Below are positions 1 through 11,126 of a DNA stretch of 64,000 bases, piece by piece. Every line of letters begins with the position of its first letter. Within the stretch, counting starts at the first letter, position 1. The stretch is from contig CAIKMD010000002.1 in NCBI GenBank assembly GCA_903828515.1, forward strand, positions 248,001-312,000, in the 5' to 3' direction. The notes under the pieces are model-generated. The model saw only the letters and a program-made list of their open reading frames with translations. It did no database searches and was not told the DNA's origin. The translations under genes and the position numbers were made by a program. This DNA is from an uncultured Rhodospirillales bacterium (lineage in GTDB: Bacteria > Pseudomonadota > Alphaproteobacteria > ATCC43930 > CGMCC-115725).

Positions 1-1
1 C

Positions 2-475
2 GATGCCGACGCGCTGACGGTCTTCGCCGACGTCCCCGATATTCTGGCCGGTGCAATCCGGGGCGCGTGCGTTCTGACGCCGCATGAAGGCGAGTTCGTT
101 CGGCTGTATCCCGAACCCGGCGACAAATTGGTGCGTGCCCGCGCGGCGGCCAAACGGTTCGGCGCGGTGATCGTCTTGAAGGGGGCCGATACCGTTATCG
201 CGGCGCCCGATGGCCGCGCGGCCATCAATGCGAACGCGCCACCCGATCTGGCTTCCGGCGGAACCGGCGACGTGCTGTCCGGTTTAATCGTCGGGCTTCT
301 CGCTCAGGGCGTGGACGCTTTCGCCGCCGCTTGTGCCGGCGTCTGGCTTCACGGCGAAGCCGCCCATGAATTTGGACCTGGTCTGATCGCCGATGATCTG
401 ATCGATACCTTGCCCGCGGTCCTGCGGCGCCTGAAAGCGCTCGCCGCCGCTTCCTCATCATTGAGAGAGACATGA
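2..475 (+). CDS. nnr: NAD(P)H-hydrate dehydratase (C-terminal domain, 5' truncated by window edge)
   Basis: Only the last 157 codons are present; the frame is open from the window edge. It matches the ribokinase-like C-terminal domain of the bifunctional Nnr enzyme, which dehydrates damaged NAD(P)H hydrates using ADP or ATP. Visible signatures are DADALT at the very start, LTPHEGEF near codon 35, VLKGADT, and the nucleotide-binding GGTGDVLSG motif. The N-terminal epimerase half, if fused, would lie outside the window. The stop codon overlaps the next start (ATGA), so translation is probably coupled to the malonyl-CoA decarboxylase gene. Confidence 0.88.
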   Translation, partial: DADALTVFADVPDILAGAIRGACVLTPHEGEFVRLYPEPGDKLVRARAAAKRFGAVIVLKGADTVIAAPDGRAAINANAPPDLASGGTGDVLSGLIVGLLAQGVDAFAAACAGVWLHGEAAHEFGPGLIADDLIDTLPAVLRRLKALAAASSSLRET

Positions 476-1893
476 CCGACCGAAGCGGTTTCCTCGACGG
501 CGTCTACGATTTCACGATCTCGAACCTGCGCACGCTCAAGGCGCGATGGCGCGATCTGGCCGGTCCGACGCGCACGACGGCACCCTTGGCGCTGACCGAT
601 GGCGGCGCCGAGCGGCTCATCGAACAAATGCGTGACTGTCTCGAATCGCGTGGCGGCGAGGTCTCGGCGCGCGCGCGGGCGGCGGCCTTGGGCGAGACTT
701 ATCTCTCCCTGTCGCCGCAAGGCCGGGAACGCTTTCTCGGACTTCTCGCGAGCGAGTTCGATATCGATCATGCCGCGGTGGCCGCGTCGAGCCAGCGTCT
801 CGCTCATGCGCGCAGCGAAGATGAGAAACGCAAGATCGAGCGCGCACTACGCGAAGCGCTGGAGCCGCCGCGCACGCGTCTGCTCATGCAATTCAATGCG
901 TTGCCCAACGGCGTCAAATTTCTGGTCGATATGCGTGCCGAACTCATGGTGCTGGCGCGTCAGGACGAGGGGCTGGCCGCGCTCGATTACGATCTCTACA
1001 CACTGCTGGCGAGCTGGTTCGACGAGGGCTTTCTCGAAGTGCGCCGGATCACCTGGGAGTCACCGGCGGCGTTGCTCGAAAAGCTCATGGTCTATGAAGC
1101 GGTTCACGAAATCCGCAGTTGGTCGGACCTCAAGAACCGGTTAGAGGCCGATCGCCGGTGCTTCGCCTATTTCCATCCGCGCATGCCGGACGAGCCGCTG
1201 ATCTTCGTCGAAGTCGCGCTGGTTCAGGGCATGGCCGACAACGTTCAGTCGCTGCTCGACGAGACCGCGCCGGTCGGCGATCCGATGTCTGCCGACACGG
1301 CGATCTTCTATTCGATATCGAATTGTCAGCGGGGACTCAGCGGCATCAGCTTCGGCGATTTTCTGATCAAGCGCGTGGTCGACCGTCTCGCGGCCGAACT
1401 GCCGCACCTGACCCGTTATGCGACCTTGTCGCCGTTGCCGGGTTTCCACGCCTGGCTGGATGGGCGGACGATCGAGGAGAGTGACGATCTGCTGACCCTG
1501 TCCGAGCGACGGGCGCTTGAAGCCCTATCCGATACGTCGACCGGGCACAGCCTGACCGCGTTGCTCGAACGTCCGCATTGGTATGAGGACGATGCCGTGG
1601 CGCAGGCCTTGAAGGCGCCGCTGCTTCGCCTTGCCGCGCGCTATTTGCTGACCGAAAAGACCGCGCGCGGACGTGCGCTCGATGGCGTCGAGCATTTCCA
1701 TTTGAGTAATGGCGCGCGGGTCGAGCGGATCAATTGGCTGGGCGATCTGTCGCCCAAAGGCCTTCAGCAATCGGCCGGCATCATGATCAATTACCTCTAT
1801 CGATCGAGCGACATCGAGGCGAATCACGAGGCCTATACCGGCGACGGCGAGGTGAAATCGTCCACCGCGGTCAGCCGCCTGTTGAAAACTTAA
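472..1893 (+). CDS. malonyl-CoA decarboxylase
   Basis: This 473-residue protein matches the malonyl-CoA decarboxylase family, which converts malonyl-CoA to acetyl-CoA and CO2 and has the size of the bacterial (MatA-type) enzymes. The helical N-terminal half includes the stretch [17 protein letters not shown]. The GNAT-like catalytic half carries [15 protein letters not shown] and then FHLSNGA, which hold the family's conserved Ser and His region. The start overlaps the upstream nnr stop by four bases. No matB or matC malonate genes are adjacent, so it more likely controls malonyl-CoA level than serves malonate catabolism; that role is inference. Confidence 0.9.
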   Translation: MTDRSGFLDGVYDFTISNLRTLKARWRDLAGPTRTTAPLALTDGGAERLIEQMRDCLESRGGEVSARARAAALGETYLSLSPQGRERFLGLLASEFDIDHAAVAASSQRLAHARSEDEKRKIERALREALEPPRTRLLMQFNALPNGVKFLVDMRAELMVLARQDEGLAALDYDLYTLLASWFDEGFLEVRRITWESPAALLEKLMVYEAVHEIRSWSDLKNRLEADRRCFAYFHPRMPDEPLIFVEVALVQGMADNVQSLLDETAPVGDPMSADTAIFYSISNCQRGLSGISFGDFLIKRVVDRLAAELPHLTRYATLSPLPGFHAWLDGRTIEESDDLLTLSERRALEALSDTSTGHSLTALLERPHWYEDDAVAQALKAPLLRLAARYLLTEKTARGRALDGVEHFHLSNGARVERINWLGDLSPKGLQQSAGIMINYLYRSSDIEANHEAYTGDGEVKSSTAVSRLLKT

Positions 1894-1907
1894 AAAAACC
1901 GTTGACC

Positions 1908-1931
1908 AAAGCCGGAAATTCCGGCTTTTTC
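1908..1931 (+). terminator. intrinsic terminator after malonyl-CoA decarboxylase
   Basis: An 8-bp perfect stem AAAGCCGG / CCGGCTTT (1908-1915 and 1921-1928) with a 5-base loop runs into a short T tract, 15 bases after the stop codon. Confidence 0.8.
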
Positions 1932-2009
1932 CTTATTCATCCCCAGGCGAGGTGTGGATAAGGGCAAAGCCCGTCCACTGTCCGGGGGGATCAGGGGGCT
2001 GACCGACAT

Positions 2010-2267
2010 ATGACCAAATTACGCAGGTTGCTGGGCGACCGTGAGCCGCCGGTCGAGGTGAAGCCGGGACACCGGTTCTGCCGCCGTCGCCGCGACAACG
2101 TGACCGAGATGGCGACGGTGGTCGAGCTACGCGCCGAGATCAACGGCATCCCTCATGTCCGGTTCGAACTGGCCTACGAGGAACGCTCGATCGGCCGCGT
2201 CCATGCTGGATTGCGGGTCCTGGCCCTGGGGTCGTTCGTCGAGACTTTTGCCGAACGCGTGCTCTGA
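2010..2267 (+). CDS. small conserved hypothetical protein (85 aa)
   Basis: An 85-residue basic-acidic protein without membrane segment or signal peptide. It begins MTKLRRLLGDREPPVEVKPG and contains the block RFCRRRRDNVTEMATVVEL followed by GIPHVRFELAYE. I recall small proteins of this pattern (RDN..E.A.V followed by GIPHVRF) in Rhodospirillales, but no function is known to me. It stands alone between the terminator at 1908-1931 and tRNA-Leu, and no clear ribosome binding site precedes the ATG. It could be spurious, but codon use and the family-like motif favour a real gene. Confidence 0.55.
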   Translation: MTKLRRLLGDREPPVEVKPGHRFCRRRRDNVTEMATVVELRAEINGIPHVRFELAYEERSIGRVHAGLRVLALGSFVETFAERVL

Positions 2268-2399
2268 TTCGGACCCGGCCACGCGATCTGGTTTCGCCGC
2301 CTTCCCCCGAATCCGAGCCTGTGCTATGAAACCGCCCTTATCGGCGGCGGGGTCGTTTCGCGACCACGTCGTCGTGCTGCGCAAGCGGGCGTGATCTGG

Positions 2400-2484
2400 G
2401 CGGGCGTGGCGGAATTGGTAGACGCACTGGATTTAGGTTCCAGCGACGAAAGTCGTGGGGGTTCAAATCCCTCCGCCCGCACCA
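2400..2484 (+). tRNA. tRNA-Leu (anticodon UAG)
   Basis: An 85-nt class II tRNA with the acceptor pair GCGGGCG / CGCCCGC, anticodon stem CTGGA / TCCAG around loop TTTAGGT (anticodon TAG), a long variable arm, GTTCAAATC in the T arm, and an encoded CCA end. It reads CUA leucine codons. It lies just upstream of trigger factor. Confidence 0.97.
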
Positions 2485-2523
2485 GCAATGACGATCCAGT
2501 CGAGGAAACGAGCTTTCACGCCG

Positions 2524-3888
2524 ATGCAAATCACCGACACCAACGCCGACGGCCTTAAACACGAGATGAAGGTGGTCGTCGCGGCCGCCGATATCGAGCG
2601 CAGCGTCACCGATCGTCTCACCGAGATCGGACGCACCGTTCGCCTGCCGGGATTCCGGCCGGGCAAGGTGCCGATGACGGTCCTCAAACAGCGCTTTGGC
2701 GCCTCGGTCATGGGCGAGGTGCTCGAACGCACCGTGTCCGACAGTTCGACCGAAGCCATGCGCGAGCGCAATCTGCGCCCCGCTTTGCAGCCCAAGGTCG
2801 AGATCATTTCCTTCAATGAAGGCAAGGACCTCGAATACAAGCTTGCGGTCGAGGTTCTGCCCCAGATCGAATTGGCGAATTTCGGCGACATCGAGCTGGA
2901 ACGCTTGAAACCCGAAGTGCCGGACGAGGAAATCGATCGCGCCCTGGAGCGCATCGCTCAGCAGCAGCGCAAGAACGAGACGGTCGACCGCCCTGCCGAA
3001 AAGGGCGATGTCGTGGTTCTCGATTTCGTCGGTTCGATCGGCGGCGTCGAATTTCCGGGCGGTGCTGCACAGGATTATTCGCTGGAACTCGGCACGGGCA
3101 GTTTTGTCCCGGGCTTCGAGGACCAGTTGATCGGCGCCAAGGCCGGCGACACGCCCAAGGTCACGGTCACGTTCCCGGCCGATTACGGCAACGAGGAACT
3201 GTCCGGCAAGGAAGCCGTCTTCGCCTGCACCATCAAAGAGGTGAAGGCCATCGTGCCTCAGCCGATCGATGAATCGCTGGCCGCCGCGGTCGGGATGGAA
3301 AATCTCGCGATGCTGCGCCAGACCGTGCGAGAGCGCATCGAGCGCGATTATCAGGGCATCGCCCGCCAGCGCCTCAAGCGTACATTGCTCGACCGGCTGG
3401 GCGAAAAGCACAGCTTCGGCGTTCCCGCCGGCATGGTCGATATCGAACTCGATACGATCTGGAAGCAATACGAGGCCCAGCTCGAACGCGCCAAGCAGGC
3501 CGGCCAGGCGACGGGTGAGGGCGACGAGGCCCCCAAGGACGAAGCCGCGATCAAGTCCGAATACGCGGCGATCGCCGAACGTCGCGTTCGGCTTGGGCTG
3601 GTCCTTGCAGAAGTGGGCAGCAAGAACAACATTACGGTCACTCAGGAAGAACTCAACCGCGCGGTCGGCGAAGAAGCGCGGCGGTTCCCCGGTCAGGAAC
3701 GGCACGTCATCGAGTATTACCGCAACAATCCCGGCGCCATCGACAACCTGCGCGCGCCGATTTACGAGGACAAAGTCATCGACTTCATCCTCGAATTGGC
3801 GAAGGTGACGGATAAGAGTGTGCCGGTGGCTGATTTGTTGAAGATGGACGCTGATGAAGCGGCCGCGGAAGACGCGAAACAAGCTTAA
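2524..3888 (+). CDS. tig: trigger factor (ribosome-associated chaperone and peptidyl-prolyl isomerase)
   Basis: This 454-residue protein is trigger factor, the chaperone that meets nascent chains at the ribosome exit. Its N-terminal domain begins MQITDTNADGLKHE and carries the ribosome-binding signature GFRPGKVP. The FKBP-type isomerase domain (about residues 145-235) shows VVLDFVGSIGGVEFPGG and PGFEDQLIGAKAGD. A helical substrate-binding arm completes the protein. I chose ATG 2524 because family members begin MQ(V/I)T. In-frame codons further upstream, including an ATG at 2488, would run into or abut the tRNA-Leu 3' end. Genes clpP and clpX follow in the usual tig-clpP-clpX order. Confidence 0.96.
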   Translation: MQITDTNADGLKHEMKVVVAAADIERSVTDRLTEIGRTVRLPGFRPGKVPMTVLKQRFGASVMGEVLERTVSDSSTEAMRERNLRPALQPKVEIISFNEGKDLEYKLAVEVLPQIELANFGDIELERLKPEVPDEEIDRALERIAQQQRKNETVDRPAEKGDVVVLDFVGSIGGVEFPGGAAQDYSLELGTGSFVPGFEDQLIGAKAGDTPKVTVTFPADYGNEELSGKEAVFACTIKEVKAIVPQPIDESLAAAVGMENLAMLRQTVRERIERDYQGIARQRLKRTLLDRLGEKHSFGVPAGMVDIELDTIWKQYEAQLERAKQAGQATGEGDEAPKDEAAIKSEYAAIAERRVRLGLVLAEVGSKNNITVTQEELNRAVGEEARRFPGQERHVIEYYRNNPGAIDNLRAPIYEDKVIDFILELAKVTDKSVPVADLLKMDADEAAAEDAKQA

Positions 3889-3900
3889 GGCGGAGCATCC

Positions 3901-4536
3901 ATGAATCCCCTCGAAGTCTATATGAACAATCTGGTGCCGATGGTGGTCGAGCAGACCAACCGCGGCGAGCGTTCCTACGACATCTATTCCCGCCTGCTGA
4001 AAGAGCGGATCATCTTCCTGGTCGGGCCGGTCAACGACATGGTCGCCAGCTTGATCTGCGCCCAGCTTCTCTTCCTTGAGAGCGAGAACCCGACCAAGGA
4101 TATTTCGTTCTATATCAACTCGCCGGGCGGCGTCGTGACGTCCGGTCTGGCGATCTACGATACGATGCAATACATCCGGCCGGACGTTTCGACGGTGTGC
4201 ATCGGCCAGGCTGCCTCGATGGGGTCGCTGCTGCTGACCGCCGGCGCCAAGGGCAAGCGGGTCTCGTTGCCCAATTCCCGGATCATGATCCACCAGCCCT
4301 CGGGCGGCGCTCAGGGCCAGGCAACCGACATCGAAATTCAGGCGCGCGAAATTCTGCAACTGCGCCAGCGCCTTAATGAGATGTACGTCAAGCACACCGG
4401 CCAGAGCTTCGAGACCATCACCACGGCCGTCGAGCGCGACAAGTTCATGTCGCCTGAGGAGGCCAAGGCCTTCGGCTTGATCGACGAGGTGGTGACGGCG
4501 CGGCCGTTGCGTGAAGACGAGGCCAAGCGCGCCTGA
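3901..4536 (+). CDS. clpP: ATP-dependent Clp protease proteolytic subunit
   Basis: The 211-residue serine peptidase subunit forms the tetradecameric chamber used by ClpX and ClpA. The catalytic triad is readable: Ser106 in [10 protein letters not shown], His131 in MIHQPSGG and Asp180 in ERDKFMS. Its spacing is identical to that of the E. coli enzyme. The gene begins 12 bases after the tig stop and is probably co-transcribed with it. The short N-terminal extension ahead of VPMVVEQ is the likely self-cleaved propeptide. Confidence 0.97.
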   Translation: MNPLEVYMNNLVPMVVEQTNRGERSYDIYSRLLKERIIFLVGPVNDMVASLICAQLLFLESENPTKDISFYINSPGGVVTSGLAIYDTMQYIRPDVSTVCIGQAASMGSLLLTAGAKGKRVSLPNSRIMIHQPSGGAQGQATDIEIQAREILQLRQRLNEMYVKHTGQSFETITTAVERDKFMSPEEAKAFGLIDEVVTARPLREDEAKRA

Positions 4537-4855
4537 CGGCGCGCGAATCGCGGGGCGATTCGGGTTTCCCGTCGGGTTTTCCGGTCCCGAGTCGCGCGTG
4601 CGGTTCCGATAGGCCCGTTGTGTTCTCGGCTGAGGCGCAAACCGGCTGTTAAGCAAGAACATTCTTGCAACCAGAGGGTTAACACCTCATCTTTAACTGG
4701 TTATTGATGGCGTCGGCCTACATACTGGTCGTTCGGCGGTTGGGTCGGTCTGGCGATGTTGCCGGAAAGAATTCCTCCCCGGGGTGGCAGTGTCGGTCAC
4801 CGAGGCCCAAGTACAGGGTGGGTAAGAACCCCACTCGGTCGTTGACGGAGAGCGC
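4537..4855 (+). promoter_or_regulatory. 319-bp clpP-clpX spacer with three inverted repeats, probable clpX promoter region
   Basis: No gene is seen here. Just after clpP there is a hairpin CGAATCG / CGATTCG (4544-4562) without a strong T run, a weak terminator at best. A near-palindrome GCAAGAA-CA-TTCTTGC lies at 4653-4668. Next to it AACCAG (4669-4674) and CTGGTT (4697-4702) bracket an AT-rich stretch containing GTTAAC and TTTAAC. Closer to clpX a small GTGGG / CCCAC stem precedes the start. The layout suggests that clpX has its own regulated promoter; no confident -35/-10 pair could be assigned. Confidence 0.45.
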
Positions 4856-6145
4856 ATGACCAAAGCCAGCGGCGGCGATTCGAAGAACACCCTCTACTGC
4901 TCGTTCTGCGGTAAGAGCCAACACGAGGTGCGTAAGCTTATCGCCGGTCCGACCGTGTTCATCTGCGATGAATGCGTCGAATTGTGCATGGACATCATCC
5001 GCGAAGAGCACAAGACCACGCTGGTCAAGTCGCGCGACGGCGTTCCGACCCCCAAAGATATTTGCAAGGTGCTCGACGATTACGTGATCGGCCAGGACCA
5101 CGCCAAGCGCGTGCTGTCGGTTGCCGTGCACAATCATTACAAGCGCCTCTCGCACGGCACCAAGAGCAACGATGTCGAGTTGGCGAAGTCCAACATCCTG
5201 TTGGTCGGTCCGACCGGTTCGGGCAAGACGCTGTTGGCGCAGACTCTCGCGCGCATCATCGATGTTCCGTTCACGATGGCTGACGCGACGACGCTGACCG
5301 AAGCCGGCTATGTCGGCGAGGACGTCGAGAACATCATCCTCAAGCTGCTGCAGGCCGCCGACTATAATGTCGAGCGCGCGCAGCGCGGCATCGTCTATAT
5401 CGACGAAGTCGACAAGATCAGCCGCAAGTCCGACAACCCGTCGATCACCCGTGACGTGTCGGGCGAAGGCGTGCAGCAGGCCTTGCTCAAGATCATGGAA
5501 GGCACGGTTGCCTCGGTGCCGCCCCAGGGCGGGCGCAAACATCCTCAGCAGGAATTCCTTCAGGTCGACACGACCAACATCCTCTTCATCTGCGGCGGTG
5601 CGTTCGCCGGCCTCGAGAAACTGATCGGACAGCGCCGTCAGGGCACGTCGATCGGCTTCGGCGCCGAAGTACGCGCGCCCGAGGAAAGAAAGACGGGCGA
5701 GATCCTCAAGGAACTCGAGCCCGAAGATCTTTTGAAGTTCGGCCTGATTCCTGAATTCGTCGGCCGTCTGCCGGTCGTGGCGACGCTGGACGATCTCGAC
5801 GAGGCCGCTTTGGTCGACATTCTGACCAAACCGAAGAACGCGCTGGTGAAGCAGTATCAGCGCCTGTTCGAGATGGAAGACGTCAAACTCGAGTTCAACG
5901 ACGAGGCGATGAAGGCGATCGCGCACAAGGCGGTTGCACGCAAGACGGGCGCGCGCGGCCTGCGCTCGATCATGGAAGCGATTCTCCTCGCGCCGATGTT
6001 CGAATTGCCGGGACTCGACGGGGTGACCGGCATGGTCATCAACAAAGAAGTCGTCGAAGGCCGGGCGACGCCGCTCTACATCTATTCAGAGCGCCGCGAC
6101 GGTTATGCCGATTGGCGCGGCGATACGGGCGCTACCAGCGCCTGA
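4856..6145 (+). CDS. clpX: Clp protease ATP-binding subunit ClpX
   Basis: This 429-residue AAA+ unfoldase delivers substrates to ClpP. The N-terminal zinc-binding domain has Cys15, Cys18, Cys37 and Cys40. The Walker A motif GPTGSGKT is at residues 118-125 and Walker B reads VYIDEVDKI. The loop IGFG, which docks onto ClpP, is present in [10 protein letters not shown]. The sensor-2 region shows [10 protein letters not shown]. Length and order agree with typical ClpX. It lies 319 bp downstream of clpP with a probable promoter of its own. Confidence 0.97.
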   Translation: MTKASGGDSKNTLYCSFCGKSQHEVRKLIAGPTVFICDECVELCMDIIREEHKTTLVKSRDGVPTPKDICKVLDDYVIGQDHAKRVLSVAVHNHYKRLSHGTKSNDVELAKSNILLVGPTGSGKTLLAQTLARIIDVPFTMADATTLTEAGYVGEDVENIILKLLQAADYNVERAQRGIVYIDEVDKISRKSDNPSITRDVSGEGVQQALLKIMEGTVASVPPQGGRKHPQQEFLQVDTTNILFICGGAFAGLEKLIGQRRQGTSIGFGAEVRAPEERKTGEILKELEPEDLLKFGLIPEFVGRLPVVATLDDLDEAALVDILTKPKNALVKQYQRLFEMEDVKLEFNDEAMKAIAHKAVARKTGARGLRSIMEAILLAPMFELPGLDGVTGMVINKEVVEGRATPLYIYSERRDGYADWRGDTGATSA

Positions 6146-6151
6146 TCGCCG

Positions 6152-6180
6152 GCGCGGCCCCGAGCGGGGCCGCGCTTTAT
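6152..6180 (+). terminator. intrinsic terminator after clpX
   Basis: A perfect 10-bp GC-rich stem (6152-6161 with 6166-6175), tetraloop GAGC, then TTTAT, starting seven bases after the clpX stop. Confidence 0.85.
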
Positions 6181-6339
6181 CCTGGGGGCGGAATTCCCCC
6201 GCGATACACTTCCTCTTGATCTGTCGGCTTCCGCACTCCACCTTATGGTGGTTAGTGATTTCTCACTCGGCTGCGGCGTTTCCATCGCCGTGACCGCCAG
6301 GCCGGACTTCTTCCAGCCGGTTCTCCGAGAAAGGACGCC

Positions 6340-8748
<2,409 letters not shown>

Positions 8749-8768
8749 TAAATCGTTCACCAAAGATT

Positions 8769-8806
8769 GCGTCGTCATCCGTAAGGGTGACGACGCTTTC
8801 TTTTTT
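8769..8806 (+). terminator. strong intrinsic terminator after lon
   Basis: A 12-bp stem with one G-T wobble (8769-8780 with 8785-8796) around tetraloop GTAA is followed by TTTCTTTTTT. It separates lon from the HU gene. Confidence 0.93.
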
Positions 8807-8835
8807 ATGCGGGACAATGAATGTCCGGGGTGCGA

Positions 8836-8865
8836 TTGACGCCGTCGAGAGCCGCGATCTAAACT
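8836..8865 (+). promoter_or_regulatory. candidate promoter of the HU gene
   Basis: A -35 hexamer TTGACG (8836-8841) and a -10-like TAAACT (8860-8865) are separated by 18 bp. This would place the transcript start about 45 bases before the HU start codon. The -10 matches consensus at only four of six positions. Confidence 0.5.
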
Positions 8866-8915
8866 TCGCGCCTAATTCGGAACGCCCACCGAAATCGAAA
8901 AAACAGGAGACGCCA

Positions 8916-9188
8916 ATGAACAAGAATGATCTCGTTGATACTGTCGCTACCAACACCAGCATGACCAAGGCGGATGCGACAACCGCCGTCGATGCCGTGT
9001 TCGATGCGATCACGGGGGCGCTCAAGAGCGGCACCGAAGTTCGCCTTGCCGGATTCGGAACCTTCGTTGTCGCGCAACGCGCGGCATCGGAAGGCCGCAA
9101 TCCGCGCACCGGCGAAAAGATTCAAATTCCGGCATCGAAGCTGCCGAAGTTCCGCGCCGGCAAGGGACTAAAAGACGCCGTCCAATAA
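8916..9188 (+). CDS. hup: HU family DNA-binding protein
   Basis: This 90-residue nucleoid protein begins MNKNDLVDTVA and has the DNA-binding arm signature GFGTFVVAQRAASEGRNPRTG followed by IPASKLPKFRAGKGLK. It bends and compacts DNA as a dimer. The start at ATG 8916 fits the family length and is preceded by AGGAGA five bases upstream. Upstream in-frame codons run back into lon and are not credible. It follows lon, as HU genes often do, but is separated from it by a strong terminator and has its own likely promoter. Confidence 0.96.
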   Translation: MNKNDLVDTVATNTSMTKADATTAVDAVFDAITGALKSGTEVRLAGFGTFVVAQRAASEGRNPRTGEKIQIPASKLPKFRAGKGLKDAVQ

Positions 9189-9246
9189 GCGAAGCGATCG
9201 CGGTTCGCGCGAGCTCTCGACCGGCGCCAAATTCTCGGATGGGAGC

Positions 9247-9286
9247 AAGGTCGCTCGGGTTTGAATGATCCGATGCGACCTTCTTC
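9247..9286 (+). terminator. intrinsic terminator after the HU gene
   Basis: AAGGTCGC plus TCGG pairs with CCGA plus GCGACCTT (one bulged base, 11-base loop). The following bases are only moderately T-rich (TTCTTCT). It lies between hup and tRNA-Val. Confidence 0.65.
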
Positions 9287-9289
9287 TAG

Positions 9290-9364
9290 GGGCGATTAGC
9301 TCAGCGGTAGAGCACCTCGTTTACACCGAGGGGGTCGTAGGTTCGAAACCTTCATCGCCCACCA
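9290..9364 (+). tRNA. tRNA-Val (anticodon UAC)
   Basis: A 75-nt cloverleaf with acceptor GGGCGAT / ATCGCCC, D-arm AGCTCAGCGGTAGAGC, anticodon stem CCTCG / CGAGG around TTTACAC (anticodon TAC), T arm GTTCGAAAC, and an encoded CCA. Confidence 0.97.
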
Positions 9365-9452
9365 CCTCTTTCCCTCGGTCTGCAGATTTTGTGCGGCTGC
9401 GTCATTTTCGTGCAACGCGCTGAAAAGCCGTGGAAAACCGCGCTGCCCGTGC

Positions 9453-9481
9453 TTGACACCCCTATGGGGTCGCGGTACGAG
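9453..9481 (+). promoter_or_regulatory. candidate promoter of tRNA-Asp (and possible read-through into nuo)
   Basis: A consensus -35 TTGACA (9453-9458) lies 17 bp before a poor -10 TACGAG (9476-9481). The start site would be about 20 bases before tRNA-Asp. No terminator is seen between tRNA-Asp and nuoA, 36 bp later, so this promoter could also feed the nuo operon. Confidence 0.55.
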
Positions 9482-9507
9482 TGGCTCCGCCGCGGAGAGC
9501 GTGCTCC

Positions 9508-9584
<77 letters not shown>

Positions 9585-9620
9585 TCCCGCGTGGATAGGG
9601 CCTGCCGCAGGGTGAATTCG

Positions 9621-9986
9621 ATGGACAGTCTGCTTCGCGAGTATCTGGCCATCATCGTCTTCATCGGGATCGCTGTCGGCTTGGCGGTCGTCATCGTGGT
9701 GGCCTCGTTCCTGGTCGCGCGCCAGCGCCCCGACGCGGAAAAACTCTCGCCCTACGAATGCGGCTTCGAGCCGTTCGCGGATGCCCGCGCCAAATTCGAC
9801 GTGCGCTTCTATCTCGTCGCCATCCTTTTCATCATCTTCGATCTCGAAGTCGCGTTCCTCTTTCCCTGGGCGGTGTCGCTCGGTGCGATCGGGGTATTCG
9901 GCTTCTGGTCGATGATGCTATTCCTGTTCGTGCTGACGGTTGGTTTCATCTACGAATGGAAGAAGGGGGCCTTGGAATGGGAATAG
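9621..9986 (+). CDS. nuoA: NADH-quinone oxidoreductase subunit A
   Basis: This 121-residue, three-helix membrane subunit of Complex I carries the family block [12 protein letters not shown] (with the conserved Cys of the TMH1-2 loop), then [27 protein letters not shown] placed the start at ATG 9621 ([10 protein letters not shown]), which gives the usual length; an in-frame codon at 9591 would add ten untypical residues next to the tRNA. It is the first gene of a 14-gene nuo operon. Its end overlaps the nuoB start by ten bases. Confidence 0.95.
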   Translation: MDSLLREYLAIIVFIGIAVGLAVVIVVASFLVARQRPDAEKLSPYECGFEPFADARAKFDVRFYLVAILFIIFDLEVAFLFPWAVSLGAIGVFGFWSMMLFLFVLTVGFIYEWKKGALEWE

Positions 9987-10492
9987 ACGCTCCCGCGCAG
10001 GAACTGCTCCTCCGCCGCATGGGCGAGGAAATCCAGGACAAGGGTTTCATCGTCGCCCAGCTCGACAAGCTGGTGAACTGGGCCCGTACCGGCTCGCTCT
10101 GGCCGATGACGTTCGGGCTCGCCTGCTGCGCCGTCGAGATGATGCACACGGCCGCAAGCCGCTACGATCTCGACCGCTTCGGCATCGTTTTCCGGCCAAG
10201 CCCGCGCCAGTCCGACGTGATGATCGTCGCCGGCACGCTGACCAACAAGATGGCGCCGGCCCTTCGCAAGGTTTACGACCAGATGGCCGAGCCGCGCTGG
10301 GTGATCTCGATGGGCTCCTGCGCCAATGGCGGCGGCTACTATCACTATTCCTATTCGGTGGTGCGCGGCTGCGACCGCATCGTGCCCGTCGATGTCTATG
10401 TTCCCGGCTGCCCGCCGACCGCCGAGGCGCTCCTTTACGGCATCCTGCAACTCCAGAAAAAGATCAATCGCCAGCGCGTATTCGCGCGGTAG
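9977..10492 (+). CDS. nuoB: NADH-quinone oxidoreductase subunit B
   Basis: This 171-residue peripheral subunit holds the terminal iron-sulfur cluster N2 that passes electrons to quinone. The four ligands are the tandem Cys50-Cys51 in [11 protein letters not shown], Cys115 in MGSCANGGG and Cys145 in VPGCPP. ATG 9977 overlaps the nuoA end, giving the normal protein length. The next gene, nuoC, follows after four bases. Confidence 0.97.
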   Translation: MGIDAPAQELLLRRMGEEIQDKGFIVAQLDKLVNWARTGSLWPMTFGLACCAVEMMHTAASRYDLDRFGIVFRPSPRQSDVMIVAGTLTNKMAPALRKVYDQMAEPRWVISMGSCANGGGYYHYSYSVVRGCDRIVPVDVYVPGCPPTAEALLYGILQLQKKINRQRVFAR

Positions 10493-10496
10493 GGCC

Positions 10497-11126
10497 ATGA
10501 CCGAAGCGCTCCAGAACCTTGGCGACTACGTCGCCGCCGCTTTTCCCGACGATGTAACCGGCCATTCGATCGGGCACGGCGAGCTGATGCTCTCGGTCAA
10601 GCGCGATGCGGCCATTCGCGTGCTGGGCTTTCTCCGCGACGATCCCAAGTGTCTTTTCCAGGTTCTGGTCGATCTCTGCGGCGTCGATTATCCCGACCGG
10701 GCCGAGCGATTCGACGTCGTCTACAATCTGCTGAGCATCAAGCTCAATTTGCGCATTCGCGTCAAAGTGACGACCGACGAGCAAAGCGCGGTGCCGTCGG
10801 CGACCGGCATTTTCAGCGCGGCCGGCTGGTTCGAGCGCGAGGCGTGGGATCTTTACGGCATCTATTTCGCCGACCATCCCGATCTGCGGCGCATCCTGAC
10901 CGACTATGGGTTTGAGGGACATCCGCTGCGCAAGGACTTTCCGCTCACGGGGTATGTCGAGGTCCGCTACGACGAAGAGCAAAAGCGCGTCGTCTATGAG
11001 CCGGTGAAGCTGAAGCAGGAATTCCGCAGCTTCGACTTCATGTCGCCGTGGGAAGGCATGAACCACATCCTGCCCGGCGACGAGAAGGCGGCCAAGCCCG
11101 AGGCCAAACCTGAGGGAAGCAAATGA
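10497..11126 (+). CDS. nuoC: NADH-quinone oxidoreductase subunit C
   Basis: This 209-residue 30-kDa-type subunit shows the signature [22 protein letters not shown] followed by [22 protein letters not shown]. It forms part of the hydrophilic connecting arm of Complex I. It is a stand-alone gene, not fused to nuoD as in enterobacteria. The C-terminus is a Lys/Glu/Pro-rich tail. ATG 10497 gives the family start [12 protein letters not shown]. The stop overlaps nuoD by four bases. Confidence 0.95.
   Translation: MTEALQNLGDYVAAAFPDDVTGHSIGHGELMLSVKRDAAIRVLGFLRDDPKCLFQVLVDLCGVDYPDRAERFDVVYNLLSIKLNLRIRVKVTTDEQSAVPSATGIFSAAGWFEREAWDLYGIYFADHPDLRRILTDYGFEGHPLRKDFPLTGYVEVRYDEEQKRVVYEPVKLKQEFRSFDFMSPWEGMNHILPGDEKAAKPEAKPEGSK

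Noticed and set aside
2338-4662. A 774-codon open frame on the minus strand across tig and clpP
   Set aside because: It is the antisense of two certain genes in GC-rich DNA where the complementary frame rarely meets stops; its translation is low-complexity and resembles no family.
6215-6246. A CTTGAT ... CCTTAT pair upstream of lon resembling an RpoH heat-shock promoter
   Set aside because: The spacing from CTTG to the -10-like element is about 22-23 bp, too long for known RpoH promoters, and the CCTTAT part also belongs to a small hairpin.
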